Shown piece after piece: positions 18,004 to 26,342 of a stretch of 64,000 bases of DNA. Both the position numbers and the translations under genes were made by a program. Every line of letters begins with the position of its first letter. Positions within the stretch are counted from its first letter, which is position 1. Origin of the DNA: Burkholderiales bacterium. Its GTDB lineage: Bacteria; Pseudomonadota; Gammaproteobacteria; Burkholderiales; Burkholderiaceae_C. The notes beneath the pieces are model-generated. The model searched no databases. It saw nothing but the letters and a program-made list of their open reading frames with translations, and had not been told where the DNA came from. The stretch covers positions 106,487 to 170,486 of the forward strand of contig CANCVB010000002.1 of assembly GCA_947381415.1 (NCBI GenBank), read 5' to 3'.

Positions 18004-19680
18004 TTAAGCGAGTGCATAGCCTTTGGCCACAGCTTGCACCACACGCCCATTCAATGCATCTCCACGGCCAACCAAATAGGCATCGGGTCTGAGCAAGGCC
18101 CATCGGGTATGTACATCCCCACAAGCTTGTGGCAACAGTTGACCTACATCTGTCACATGTTCAATGGCTTGAAACTGCTGCGCTTTTCGCAGCACCTGCA
18201 CCACCCGTACGCCGCTGCTTGCACTGAGTTCTTGCAGTTGTTTGCACTCACGCGATGACAACACACCGAAAACCAACAGCAGCAAATTGCTCTGTACCCA
18301 CACCAGCAAATCACCCAGGCAACCAGAATGCGTCGCGGTGAATTGAAAGCCCGTGTTTTGCACCAAAAAACCGCCCTCAGCTTGGCATGCAGAGGGGAAC
18401 TTGTAGCGGTTCGCCTCTGCCATGCGACCCGTGTTGATGAGTGGCCTGGCAAACCCATGGCGTTTGGCCAAACCAATGGTGGCTCGCCGAAACAGCCGCT
18501 CTATACCCTCGGGTGCACGCAAATAGCGTGCGGTGCGGTTGGTGACTTGCACATTGCGTTGTGCGGCTTGCAAGCGTTCTTGGTTGTAACTGTCGAGCAA
18601 TACCGCCGGGGCTTGTTGGCGCATCACTGCTGCAAGTTTCCATGCCATATTGTCGGCATCCGCAATGCCAGTGTTGCCACCTCTGGCGCCAAAGGGGCTG
18701 ACCACTTTGGCGGTGTCACCCAAGAAGAACACATGACCGTGGCGCAGGTTGTGCAGGCATTGCGATTTGTAGGCGTAAGGCCCTACCCAGACCAGTTCAC
18801 AAGCCACATCAGGACCAAACTGCTTGCGCAAGCGTTCGCGCACCACATCGTCACGACTGACGTAGGCGGGGTCTGCATCGGGCGCCATCTGGTAGTCGAT
18901 GCGCCACACATCATCACCCATCAGGTGTTGCCACACCGCACGGTTGTCATTGAAAGGCGCTTCAATCCAAGTGTGGCGCTCTGTGGGTGGTGTGTCTTTG
19001 AAACGAACATCGGCAATGCACCAACGGTCATCGCCGCGTTTGCTGTCCATGCTTGCACCCACCCATGTATGAAAAGGTGTGTGAGAGCCACTGGCATCCA
19101 TCACATGGTCGGCGGTGAGGTTGTAGTCACCTTGGGGTGTGCTGACTGTCAGCGCAGCATGCGCTGAGTTTTGCTCAAAAGCGATAACCTTGGAGGACCA
19201 ACGGATGTCGATCGACGCCCCTTGTTGGTTCAGTTCGTGGATGCGCTCCACCAAATACATCTCGATATAAAACTGCTGGATATTGATGAAAGGAGGTTGT
19301 TGGCTAAAGGAAAACTGACTTTTTTCACGCAAGTCAAACGAAAACACCTCGTCATGGCCGGCAAAGGTTCGACCAATCTGCCATGCAACGCCTTTGTCAG
19401 CAATGCGCTCGTAAATGCCTAGGCGTTGAAAAATTTCCAATGACTGTTGGGTATAGCAAATGCCTCTGGAGGATGCGCCTTTGACACCGACGGTGTTGTC
19501 TTCATCCAATAGAACAGCAGGTATGCGCAGTTGTGCCAACCGACACGCCAAGGTCAACCCTGTCAAGCCACCGCCGACGATGACGACAGCATGGTGATGG
19601 GATTGACCGCCAGTCAATTCTGGCGGTGCGGTAAATGGGTACTCTGGAAGTTGGTACCCGTGAGAGGGCAAATCAGGCAT
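18004..19680 (-). CDS. FAD-dependent aromatic-ring monooxygenase (MhpA/PheA-like)
   Basis: 558 residues from ATG 19680, which overlaps the VOC gene stop by 8 bp. FAD-binding GGGLTG at 36-41 in VVIVGGGLTGLTLACRLAQ, then the central DG-type segment and the second FAD motif FLGDTAKVVSPFGARGGNTG. The last ~100 residues fit the thioredoxin-like tail of the phenol hydroxylase/MhpA class. Such enzymes hydroxylate phenolic rings with NAD(P)H and O2. Coupling to a VOC protein suggests hydroxylation followed by ring opening or a related step. The exact substrate is unknown. Confidence 0.85.
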   Translation of the reverse strand: MPDLPSHGYQLPEYPFTAPPELTGGQSHHHAVVIVGGGLTGLTLACRLAQLRIPAVLLDEDNTVGVKGASSRGICYTQQSLEIFQRLGIYERIADKGVAWQIGRTFAGHDEVFSFDLREKSQFSFSQQPPFINIQQFYIEMYLVERIHELNQQGASIDIRWSSKVIAFEQNSAHAALTVSTPQGDYNLTADHVMDASGSHTPFHTWVGASMDSKRGDDRWCIADVRFKDTPPTERHTWIEAPFNDNRAVWQHLMGDDVWRIDYQMAPDADPAYVSRDDVVRERLRKQFGPDVACELVWVGPYAYKSQCLHNLRHGHVFFLGDTAKVVSPFGARGGNTGIADADNMAWKLAAVMRQQAPAVLLDSYNQERLQAAQRNVQVTNRTARYLRAPEGIERLFRRATIGLAKRHGFARPLINTGRMAEANRYKFPSACQAEGGFLVQNTGFQFTATHSGCLGDLLVWVQSNLLLLVFGVLSSRECKQLQELSASSGVRVVQVLRKAQQFQAIEHVTDVGQLLPQACGDVHTRWALLRPDAYLVGRGDALNGRVVQAVAKGYALA

Positions 19681-20224
19681 TGAGTTCACGGTCGAGGCGA
19701 CGCCTTTTTTTCTCTTCATTCCAAGCTTGTAATTGCGCATGCACATCCAAACTTTCGCGATGCATCTGGTTCGCGTCCGCTAATTGAGCGGCCAACTCCA
19801 ATCGGATGCCGTTGGGATCGAAGAAATAAATGCTTTTGAAAATCCGATGGTCAGTCACGCCCAGCACCTCAACGCCATGCGATTCAAGGCGCATTTTCAT
19901 GGCCTCCAAGTCTTTGACAGTGTCTACAGTGAAAGCAATGTGGTTAACCCAAGAAGGTGTGTTGGGCGAAGGTTCGCAAGCCACATCGTCGCCCAAATCG
20001 AAAAAGGCAATGAAGGAACCGTCTTGCAATTGAAAAAAGAAATGGGTGTACGGACAGTACTCACCTGTGCTGGGCACATGGTCGTTTTTAATGACGTGGT
20101 AGAGAGGCAAACCCAAAATGTCTTCATAAAAATGGCGAGTCTCTTCGGCATCCCGTGCTCTGTATGCATAGTGGTGTAAGCCATGGACTTTGGCTGGCGG
20201 GGGCAAGTTGTTCGAATCCATCAT
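19673..20224 (-). CDS. VOC-family metalloenzyme (glyoxalase/extradiol dioxygenase-like)
   Basis: 183 residues from ATG 20224 (ATG 20221 is equally possible). Two beta-alpha-beta-beta-beta modules with candidate metal ligands His in GLHHYAYRARD, His in PSWVNHIAFTVD, and Glu in DPNGIRLELAAQL. The single-domain size fits a one-module glyoxalase, fosfomycin-resistance or small dioxygenase member rather than a classical two-domain catechol dioxygenase. It is translated immediately before the flavin monooxygenase (ATGCCTGA overlap), so both likely act in one pathway. The reaction is unknown. Confidence 0.85.
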   Translation of the reverse strand: MMDSNNLPPPAKVHGLHHYAYRARDAEETRHFYEDILGLPLYHVIKNDHVPSTGEYCPYTHFFFQLQDGSFIAFFDLGDDVACEPSPNTPSWVNHIAFTVDTVKDLEAMKMRLESHGVEVLGVTDHRIFKSIYFFDPNGIRLELAAQLADANQMHRESLDVHAQLQAWNEEKKRRRLDRELNA

Positions 20225-20453
20225 GGTTTGGGTCCTGAGTGTCAAACCAGTTTACTTGACCGCACTTTCAGGGCACGCATCAAGTCTTGGCGATGCTTGA
20301 ATATTAAAGGTTTGTGATATTTTTTACTTTTTAATAGATATGCTCAATAATGTGGATTGAAACATCCGATTGGACATTTCAAACTGGCACGTTAATCTTT
20401 TCTTTACTTTGACAACCAGATCAAAGCGTATTCATCAACCAAGGAGATTTCAA

Positions 20454-20876
20454 ATGACAGCACTCAAAGGCTCCAAAACGGAAGAAAACCTGAAAGCCGC
20501 CTTCGCAGGCGAGTCACAGGCCAACCGCCGTTACCTGTATTTCGCGAACAAGGCCGACATTGAAGGCCAAAACGATGTGGCAGCGTTGTTCCGTTCGACC
20601 GCCGAAGGCGAGACCGGTCACGCCCACGGTCACTTGGAGTGGCTTGAGCAGTGCGGCGACCCCGCCACTGGCTTGCCCATTGGCGCCACCCGTGACAACC
20701 TGAAAGCCGCTGTGGCTGGCGAAACCCATGAGTACACCGACATGTACCCTGGCATGGCCAAAACCGCACGCGACGAAGGCCACGACGAAATCGCCGATTG
20801 GTTTGAAACCCTGGCCAAAGCGGAGCGTTCACACGCCAACCGTTACGCCAAGGCATTGGCTGAACTGGTCGATTGA
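20454..20876 (+). CDS. Rubrerythrin-family diiron protein without rubredoxin domain
   Basis: 140 residues from ATG 20454, with a strong AAGGAG 8 bases upstream. Ferritin-like four-helix bundle with repeated diiron ligands: [48 protein letters not shown] and [15 protein letters not shown]. The C-terminal rubredoxin CxxC domain of classical rubrerythrins is absent, so it needs an external electron donor. Such proteins reduce H2O2 in the cytoplasm. It is followed by an Fe-S protein and DUF3501, a combination that recurs in Betaproteobacteria. The 230-bp upstream region is AT-rich; TTGACA at 20409 lacks a well-placed -10 box. Confidence 0.92.
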   Translation: MTALKGSKTEENLKAAFAGESQANRRYLYFANKADIEGQNDVAALFRSTAEGETGHAHGHLEWLEQCGDPATGLPIGATRDNLKAAVAGETHEYTDMYPGMAKTARDEGHDEIADWFETLAKAERSHANRYAKALAELVD

Positions 20877-20994
20877 TCGTTTGTCAGCATTGAGGGTAGG
20901 GCGTTGGGCTCACCAAGCCGCAGCGCCCCTCTCTGAATCCTGACCTTTCTTGAGAAGCTTTCTTTCTCACACCCACTTTTTTGAGGAACACACC

Positions 20995-22344
20995 ATGGCC
21001 CGCGAAGGCAGCTTGGAAGCCCCCACACGCCACCCGCTCGATTGGCTCAATCCCGAGTTCTATAACGAAGAGGCTTGCTTCACCGAGATGGAGCGCATCT
21101 TCGACATTTGCCATGGGTGTCGTCGCTGTGTCAGCCTGTGTGGGTCTTTTCCCACCTTGTTCGATTTGGTGGACGAAAGCCCCACGCTGGAGATGGATGG
21201 CGTGGACAAAAAAGACTACTGGAAAGTGGTCGACCAATGCTATTTGTGCGACCTGTGCTACCTGACCAAATGCCCCTATGTGCCACCGCACGAATGGAAC
21301 CTCGATTTCCCGCACACCATGCTGCGGGCCAAGGCCATCAAGTTCCAAAAAGGGGATGTCACCACGGGCGAAAAACTGCTGGCTTCCACCGATGTGCACG
21401 GTCAGTTCGCAGGCATACCCATCGTGGTCCAAGCGGTCAACGCCATTAACAAAACCAAAGTTGCGCGCTCAATCATGGAGTCCACTTTGGGCGTGGACAA
21501 AGACGCTTGGTTGCCCGAATTGGCGACCACAAAATTCCGCAGCCAAGCACCCAAGGCCAAGGCCAGCAAAGTGGTGAATGGGGAGAAAACACCGGGCAAG
21601 GTGGTGATTTATTCAACCTGCTATGTGAACTACAACGAGCCTGGCATTGGCATGGATTTGCTCAAAATCCTGGACCACAACGACATCCCTTACGAGTTGG
21701 TGTCCAAAGAAAAGTGCTGCGGCATGCCCAAGTTGGAGCTGGGCGATTTGCAGTCGGTGGACGCGAACAAACAAATCAACATACCCATCCTTGCCAGCTA
21801 TGCGCGCGAGGGCTATGCCATCTTGAGCGCGGTGCCTTCGTGTACCTTGATGTACAAGCAAGAGTTGCCGCTGATGTACCCCAATGACGCTGAAACCCAG
21901 TTGGTCAAAGAGCACATGTGGGACCCGTTTGAGTACCTCATGGCGCGCAAGCGCGATGGCTTGCTGAAAACCGAATTCCCCGAGAGCTTGGGCAATATCA
22001 GCTACCAAATTCCCTGCCATGGTCGGGTGCAAAACATCGGCAAGAAAACCGAAGAAATGCTCAAGATGATTCCCGACACCACCATCAACACCATCGAGCG
22101 CTGTTCGGGGCACGCCGGTACCTATGGTGTGAAAAAAGCCACCCACGCCTACGCCATGAAGATTGGCAAACCCGTGGTCAAAGCCATGGCCACCATGAAA
22201 GACGGCAGCAAGCCCGACTACATCAGCTCCGACTGCCCGCTGGGTGGTCATCACATCGCCCAAGGTTTTGAAGCCAGTGGCCAAGCCGTGCCCGAACTCC
22301 AGCACCCCCTCAGTCTCGTGGCCAAAGCCTACGGCCTGAAGTAA
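20995..22344 (+). CDS. Heterodisulfide reductase/GlpC-type Fe-S protein
   Basis: 449 residues from ATG 20995. Two ferredoxin-like [4Fe-4S] sites: Cys39, 42, 45, 49 (CHGCRRCVSLC) and Cys82, 85, 88, 93 (CYLCDLCYLTKCP). Two CCG-type domains follow (KEKCCGMPKLELG and RCSGHAGTYG, with SDCPLGGHH near the end), as in HdrB, GlpC and LldE. No membrane segment. These proteins move electrons between quinone, flavin or thiol partners. Its place between rubrerythrin and DUF3501 suggests it is the electron donor for the rubrerythrin. That is inference; glycerol-3-phosphate metabolism is not indicated because no GlpA/GlpB is nearby. Confidence 0.9.
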   Translation: MAREGSLEAPTRHPLDWLNPEFYNEEACFTEMERIFDICHGCRRCVSLCGSFPTLFDLVDESPTLEMDGVDKKDYWKVVDQCYLCDLCYLTKCPYVPPHEWNLDFPHTMLRAKAIKFQKGDVTTGEKLLASTDVHGQFAGIPIVVQAVNAINKTKVARSIMESTLGVDKDAWLPELATTKFRSQAPKAKASKVVNGEKTPGKVVIYSTCYVNYNEPGIGMDLLKILDHNDIPYELVSKEKCCGMPKLELGDLQSVDANKQINIPILASYAREGYAILSAVPSCTLMYKQELPLMYPNDAETQLVKEHMWDPFEYLMARKRDGLLKTEFPESLGNISYQIPCHGRVQNIGKKTEEMLKMIPDTTINTIERCSGHAGTYGVKKATHAYAMKIGKPVVKAMATMKDGSKPDYISSDCPLGGHHIAQGFEASGQAVPELQHPLSLVAKAYGLK

Positions 22345-22363
22345 TGGGGGTCAGACTCCAATT
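22345..22363 (+). repeat. Possible dispersed intergenic repeat remnant
   Basis: TGGGGGTCAGACTCCAATT sits directly after the Fe-S protein stop. The GGGGTCAGACTCCAATT-type motif recurs in many proteobacterial genomes, often near REP-type elements; this is from memory and not verified. Only one copy is seen in this window. Confidence 0.35.
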
Positions 22364-22378
22364 ATTTGAAAGCCATTT

Positions 22379-22969
22379 ATGCAAATCACCGGACACATCA
22401 CCGCTGAAAACCTGATGAGCCTTGAGGCTTACAGCAAATTTCGCAAGACCCACAAGGCCGAGGTGCTGGCGCACCGCAAATTGCGCTCGGTGCATTTGGG
22501 CGACCACATCACCTTGCAGTTTGAAAGCGAAACCACCATTCGCTACCAAATCCAAGAAATGCTGCGGATTGAAAAAATCTTTGAAGAAGAAGGTATCCAG
22601 CAGGAGATCGACGCCTATGCGCCCTTGGTGCCAGAGGGCAGCAACTGGAAGGCCACCATGTTGATTGAATACCCCGATGTGAATGAGCGCAAACGTGAAT
22701 TGGCGCGGCTCATTGGGGTGGAAGACCGCATGTTCATCGAGGTCGAAGGACATGCCCGTGTCTATGCCATTGCCGATGAAGACTTGGACCGCGAAAACGA
22801 CGAAAAAACCTCAGCGGTGCACTTTGTGCGCTTTGAGTTTGACCCCGCCGCCAAGGCCGCCATCAAGGCGGGTGCGGCCGTGAAATTGGGTTGCGATCAC
22901 ACCAACTATCCGGCGCACACACAGATCGCAGAAGACGCTTTGGCATCCTTGGCTGGGGATTTGAAATAA
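22379..22969 (+). CDS. DUF3501 family protein
   Basis: 196 residues. Recognised as DUF3501 by the opening ITAENLMSLEAYSKFRKTHKAEV and the RKLRSVHLGDHITLQFES..TIRYQIQEMLRIEKIFEEE block. Charged, acidic, no signal peptide, no membrane segment and no Cys-rich motif, so it is probably a soluble cytoplasmic protein that carries no cluster of its own. A single cysteine lies near the C-terminus (KLGCDHTNYP). Function unknown; the family tracks with rubrerythrin and Hdr-like Fe-S proteins. The ribosome site is weak (GAAAG) and lies just after the repeat-like sequence at 22345. Confidence 0.9.
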   Translation: MQITGHITAENLMSLEAYSKFRKTHKAEVLAHRKLRSVHLGDHITLQFESETTIRYQIQEMLRIEKIFEEEGIQQEIDAYAPLVPEGSNWKATMLIEYPDVNERKRELARLIGVEDRMFIEVEGHARVYAIADEDLDRENDEKTSAVHFVRFEFDPAAKAAIKAGAAVKLGCDHTNYPAHTQIAEDALASLAGDLK

Positions 22970-22976
22970 TCGCAGG

Positions 22977-23756
22977 ATGTTGTTCCTGCTCTCCCCCGCC
23001 AAGTCCCTCGACTACGAGTCCGTCTTGCCGCCTATCGCGGCAACAACGCAGCCCCAGTTTGTGCCGCAGTCTGCAGAGCTCATCGCTGTGCTCAAAAAGA
23101 AAAGCCCCAAACAAATAGCCGAGTTGATGGACCTCAGCGACGCACTGGCCAAGCTCAATGTGGACCGCTACAAAGCTTGGTCACCCACATTCACCCAAGC
23201 CAATGCCCGCCCAGCGGTGCTGGCCTTCAATGGCGATGTCTATGAAGGCTTGGACGCGAAAACCTTGAAACCCAAAGACCTGCAATGGGCGCAAGACCAT
23301 GTGGCGATTTTGAGTGGTTTGTACGGCGTGCTGCGCCCCCTGGACCTGATGCAAGCCTATCGCCTTGAAATGGGTACTGCGCTCAAACATGGCAAGACCC
23401 ATAACCTGTACCAGTTTTGGGGTTCACAGATTGCATTGCATTTGAACCAACAACTGGCAGCCAGCAAAAGCCCCGTGATCGTCAACTTGGCATCACAAGA
23501 GTATTTCAAAGCAGTGGACCGAAAGGTCTTGCAAGCGCGGGTGATTGAATGCGTGTTCCAAGACTATAAAAACGGTCAATTCAAAATCATCAGCTTTTTT
23601 GCCAAACGCGCCAGGGGCTTGATGGCGCGGTATGCCATTCAGCACCAAGTCAAAACGCCCGAAGCTTTGCAAAATTTCAACGCAGAGGGTTATGCCTTCG
23701 AGCCCAGTGCCTCTAGCGACGACACCTTGGTGTTTCGCCGACAAGTCAACGACTGA
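22977..23756 (+). CDS. yaaA: Peroxide stress protein YaaA (DUF328/UPF0246)
   Basis: 259 residues, the family length. Begins MLFLLSPAKSLDYES and contains PAVLAFNGDVYEGLDA, DHVAILSGLYGVLRPLD and VNLASQEYFKAV, all UPF0246 hallmarks. In E. coli YaaA is in the OxyR regulon and lowers free iron and DNA damage during H2O2 stress. It follows DUF3501 by 7 bp, so the rubrerythrin cassette and YaaA may form one peroxide/iron-defence operon. Confidence 0.93.
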   Translation: MLFLLSPAKSLDYESVLPPIAATTQPQFVPQSAELIAVLKKKSPKQIAELMDLSDALAKLNVDRYKAWSPTFTQANARPAVLAFNGDVYEGLDAKTLKPKDLQWAQDHVAILSGLYGVLRPLDLMQAYRLEMGTALKHGKTHNLYQFWGSQIALHLNQQLAASKSPVIVNLASQEYFKAVDRKVLQARVIECVFQDYKNGQFKIISFFAKRARGLMARYAIQHQVKTPEALQNFNAEGYAFEPSASSDDTLVFRRQVND

Positions 23757-23767
23757 AAGTCCATACC

Positions 23768-24658
23768 ATGCAACTCTTTGTCAACGGTGTGCGCATCGAA
23801 GTGGAGGACACCGGTGAGAAAGACCGTGTGGCGGTCTTGTTGATTCCTGGCATGGCCATGCAACTCATTGTCTGGCCCGAGGCCATGGTCCATCAACTTC
23901 ATCAAGCGGGCTACCGTGTGATTCGCCTAGATAACCGTGACATTGGTTTATCGCAAGACATGACACACCTGCCTGCGCCCAATTTACTGTGGTTCATGCT
24001 GCAACAAAAATTGGGATTGAACCCCAAAGCACCTTACAGCATTCAAGACATGGCCAACGATGCCTTTGGTGTTTTAGACCATTTGCAAATTCACCGAGCA
24101 CATGTGATCGGTGTGAGTATGGGAGGCATGATCAGTCAACGCATGTGCATAAGCGCACCTGACCGCATTTTGAGTTTGACCAGCATCATGAGCAGCAGTG
24201 GCGCAAGAGGTTTGCCAGGCCCCACGTCTGCCATGCGACGCGTGCTGTTCACCCCACCTGCCAAGCCTGGCACAGAGGCCGCCCATCAACACGCACTGCG
24301 GTTTGTCAAAGCACTTGCGGGGCCAGGTTTTGAGCACCCTGCGGGATCGCAAGAACAATTGGTGAGCGAGTCCTTAAAGCGCAGTAACCGACCCATGGGT
24401 GCTTACCGACAAATGTTGGCAGCCATGGCGGATCATGCACGAGCAGCCTTGCTGGCCCACATCACAACACCTGCCTTGGTGATGCACGGCAAAGCCGATC
24501 CCTTGGTGCCTTATGCCTGTGGTGAAGATACCGCTAGGCGCATATCCCATGCAAAGTTGTATGGTATTGAAGGCATGGGTCACGACATGCCACCGGAAGC
24601 GGTGACTTTGATGATGCAACGTCTCTTGCCTTTTTTGAACACCCACACACCCTTATGA
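23768..24658 (+). CDS. Alpha/beta-hydrolase
   Basis: 296 residues. The nucleophile elbow GVSMGG is seen in [15 protein letters not shown], the acid in HGKADPLVP and the catalytic histidine in [10 protein letters not shown]. The oxyanion region is [14 protein letters not shown]. Similar proteins are annotated as esterases or haloperoxidase-like hydrolases; the substrate is unknown. It overlaps queF by 4 bp (ATGA) and follows yaaA by 11 bp. Confidence 0.86.
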   Translation: MQLFVNGVRIEVEDTGEKDRVAVLLIPGMAMQLIVWPEAMVHQLHQAGYRVIRLDNRDIGLSQDMTHLPAPNLLWFMLQQKLGLNPKAPYSIQDMANDAFGVLDHLQIHRAHVIGVSMGGMISQRMCISAPDRILSLTSIMSSSGARGLPGPTSAMRRVLFTPPAKPGTEAAHQHALRFVKALAGPGFEHPAGSQEQLVSESLKRSNRPMGAYRQMLAAMADHARAALLAHITTPALVMHGKADPLVPYACGEDTARRISHAKLYGIEGMGHDMPPEAVTLMMQRLLPFLNTHTPL

Positions 24659-25500
24659 ATTCACCAGAATCCTCGTTATTGGGGAAAGCTGCCACGTATG
24701 CAGACCGCTACGACGCCTCGCTTCTTTATCCTTTGCCACGGGCTGCGCAACGGGCATTGATTGGCGTCACTGACCGTCCCATTTTTTTAGGTGCAGATTT
24801 GTGGACCGCCTATGAATTGAGTTGGCTCAATGCGCGTGGCAAACCCCAAGTGGCCATCGGACGCTTGACCGTGCCGTGTGAAAGCCCCCATTTGGTGGAG
24901 AGCAAATCTCTTAAGCTGTATTTCAACAGTTTCAACAACACGGTGTTTGAAGACATTGAAGCGGTTCGACAAACCCTACAAAAAGACCTGTCTGAAGCGG
25001 TTTGGCGCGGTGGTGTGGTGCAATCAAGCGTAGGTGTGCAGTTGCTCTCGCCCGACCAATACGCCAAAGACAAGATTGCAGAGATGAGCGGTTTGAGTTT
25101 AGACAGATTGGACTTGGACTGCACGCATTACCAGCCAGCGCCTGAACTGTTAAGTGCAGCCTCCAATGAAGCACCGGTCACAGAAACACTTTGCAGCAAC
25201 TTGTTGAAAAGCAATTGCTTGGTCACGGGACAACCAGACTGGGGCAGCATCAACATCAGCTACAGCGGTGCGCAAATAGACCAAGCAGGTCTGTTGCAAT
25301 ACATCGTGAGTTTTCGCAACCACAATGAGTTTCACGAGCATTGTGTGGAGCGCATCTTCATGGACATTTGGACCCGCTGTCAACCCACCAAATTAACGGT
25401 CTATGCACGCTACACGCGGCGTGGGGGTGTGGATATCAATCCTTGGCGCAGCAGCCATGCGCAAGCCTTGCCCGTGCAAGTGCGAACCGCTCGGCAGTAA
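24655..25500 (+). CDS. queF: NADPH-dependent 7-cyano-7-deazaguanine reductase (type II QueF)
   Basis: 281 residues, matching the bimodular E. coli-type enzyme. The family motif [19 protein letters not shown] is in the N-terminal module, the catalytic cysteine in [16 protein letters not shown] and the substrate-binding glutamate segment in [16 protein letters not shown]. It reduces preQ0 to preQ1 in queuosine synthesis for tRNA. No other que genes or preQ1 riboswitch are in the window. Confidence 0.95.
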   Translation: MNSPESSLLGKAATYADRYDASLLYPLPRAAQRALIGVTDRPIFLGADLWTAYELSWLNARGKPQVAIGRLTVPCESPHLVESKSLKLYFNSFNNTVFEDIEAVRQTLQKDLSEAVWRGGVVQSSVGVQLLSPDQYAKDKIAEMSGLSLDRLDLDCTHYQPAPELLSAASNEAPVTETLCSNLLKSNCLVTGQPDWGSINISYSGAQIDQAGLLQYIVSFRNHNEFHEHCVERIFMDIWTRCQPTKLTVYARYTRRGGVDINPWRSSHAQALPVQVRTARQ

Positions 25501-25505
25501 AGCGC

Positions 25506-26342
25506 TTAGTCCTTGAAGGAAGCCAGCGGTGCCAGATCGGGAAACGAGGCGCTGCGCTTGGCTTGAAAAGCCGTGATCGCTTCTTTCACATGGGCATTGC
25601 TCCATATGCCACTTTGCAACCAAGCCATTTGCTTCAAAGCATCTTCGGTGCTGTGGTCGCGCGCGTAATGCAAGGCTTGTTTGGTTCCCCAAATCGCCAC
25701 AGGCGGTTTGCTGGCAATTTCTTTGGCCGCTTGCATAGCTGCAGCCAAAGCGCTGGCAGGGTCGGGCAAGACGTCGTTGACCAAGCCGTGCTGCAAAGCC
25801 TTGTCAGCAGGCATGCGCCTTCCGGTGTAAGCCAGTTCTTTGACCACGGCCATGGGCATGAGTTTGGGTAAACGCTGCAAGGTGCCCACATCAGCCACCA
25901 TGCCGATATTGATTTCTTGGATACAGAAAAACGCATCTGCGCTGGCAAAGCGCAGGCATGCTGCCGTGACCATGTCCACAGCACCCCCAATGCAACCACC
26001 TTGCAAAGCAACAATGACCGGTATGCGCAGGTTTTCCATGCGGGTAAAAGTGGCTTGCAAGCCAGCCAACATATCGGCAATCGCCGCACGTCCTTCGGCG
26101 CTTTGATCATCCATTGCGACCGAAGAGCCAAACACATCCAGCGACATGCCGGCACTGAAGTGTTTGCCCGTGCTACTGATCACCAACACACGGGCTTGGT
26201 TGCCTTGGTGTAAATCGTGCAGAACACCATCCAGTTCACGCCAAAAAATCAGGTCTAAGGTGTTGAGGGCGTCGGGGCGGTTCAAGACCAAATGCGCAAT
26301 ATGGTCTTGGATACGCAGATCAAAACAGGTCAGCTTGTTCAT
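25506..26342 (-). CDS. Crotonase family, probable dienoyl-CoA isomerase
   Basis: 278 residues from ATG 26342 (MNKLTCFDLRI). Crotonase fold with oxyanion-hole segments GKHFSAGMSLD and QGGCIGGAVDM. The segment CIQEINIGMVADVGTLQRLPKLM keeps both the Glu and Asp that act in delta(3,5)-delta(2,4)-dienoyl-CoA isomerases (ECH1 pattern), so this is more likely an isomerase for odd-positioned double bonds in fatty acids than a plain hydratase. Its start overlaps the dinB end by 23 bp. It converges on queF, 5 bp away. Confidence 0.85.
   Translation of the reverse strand: MNKLTCFDLRIQDHIAHLVLNRPDALNTLDLIFWRELDGVLHDLHQGNQARVLVISSTGKHFSAGMSLDVFGSSVAMDDQSAEGRAAIADMLAGLQATFTRMENLRIPVIVALQGGCIGGAVDMVTAACLRFASADAFFCIQEINIGMVADVGTLQRLPKLMPMAVVKELAYTGRRMPADKALQHGLVNDVLPDPASALAAAMQAAKEIASKPPVAIWGTKQALHYARDHSTEDALKQMAWLQSGIWSNAHVKEAITAFQAKRSASFPDLAPLASFKD

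Noticed and set aside
20409..20424. FNR/CRP-like palindrome TTGAC-N6-ATCAA before rubrerythrin
   Set aside because: The spacing is 6 instead of 4 and one half-site is imperfect; it may be chance. The same TTGACA makes a poor -35 because the nearest TATTCA is only 14 bases away.
20995..22344. Anaerobic glycerol-3-phosphate dehydrogenase subunit C
   Set aside because: The Fe-S pattern is shared, but glpA and glpB are absent and the context is rubrerythrin/DUF3501.
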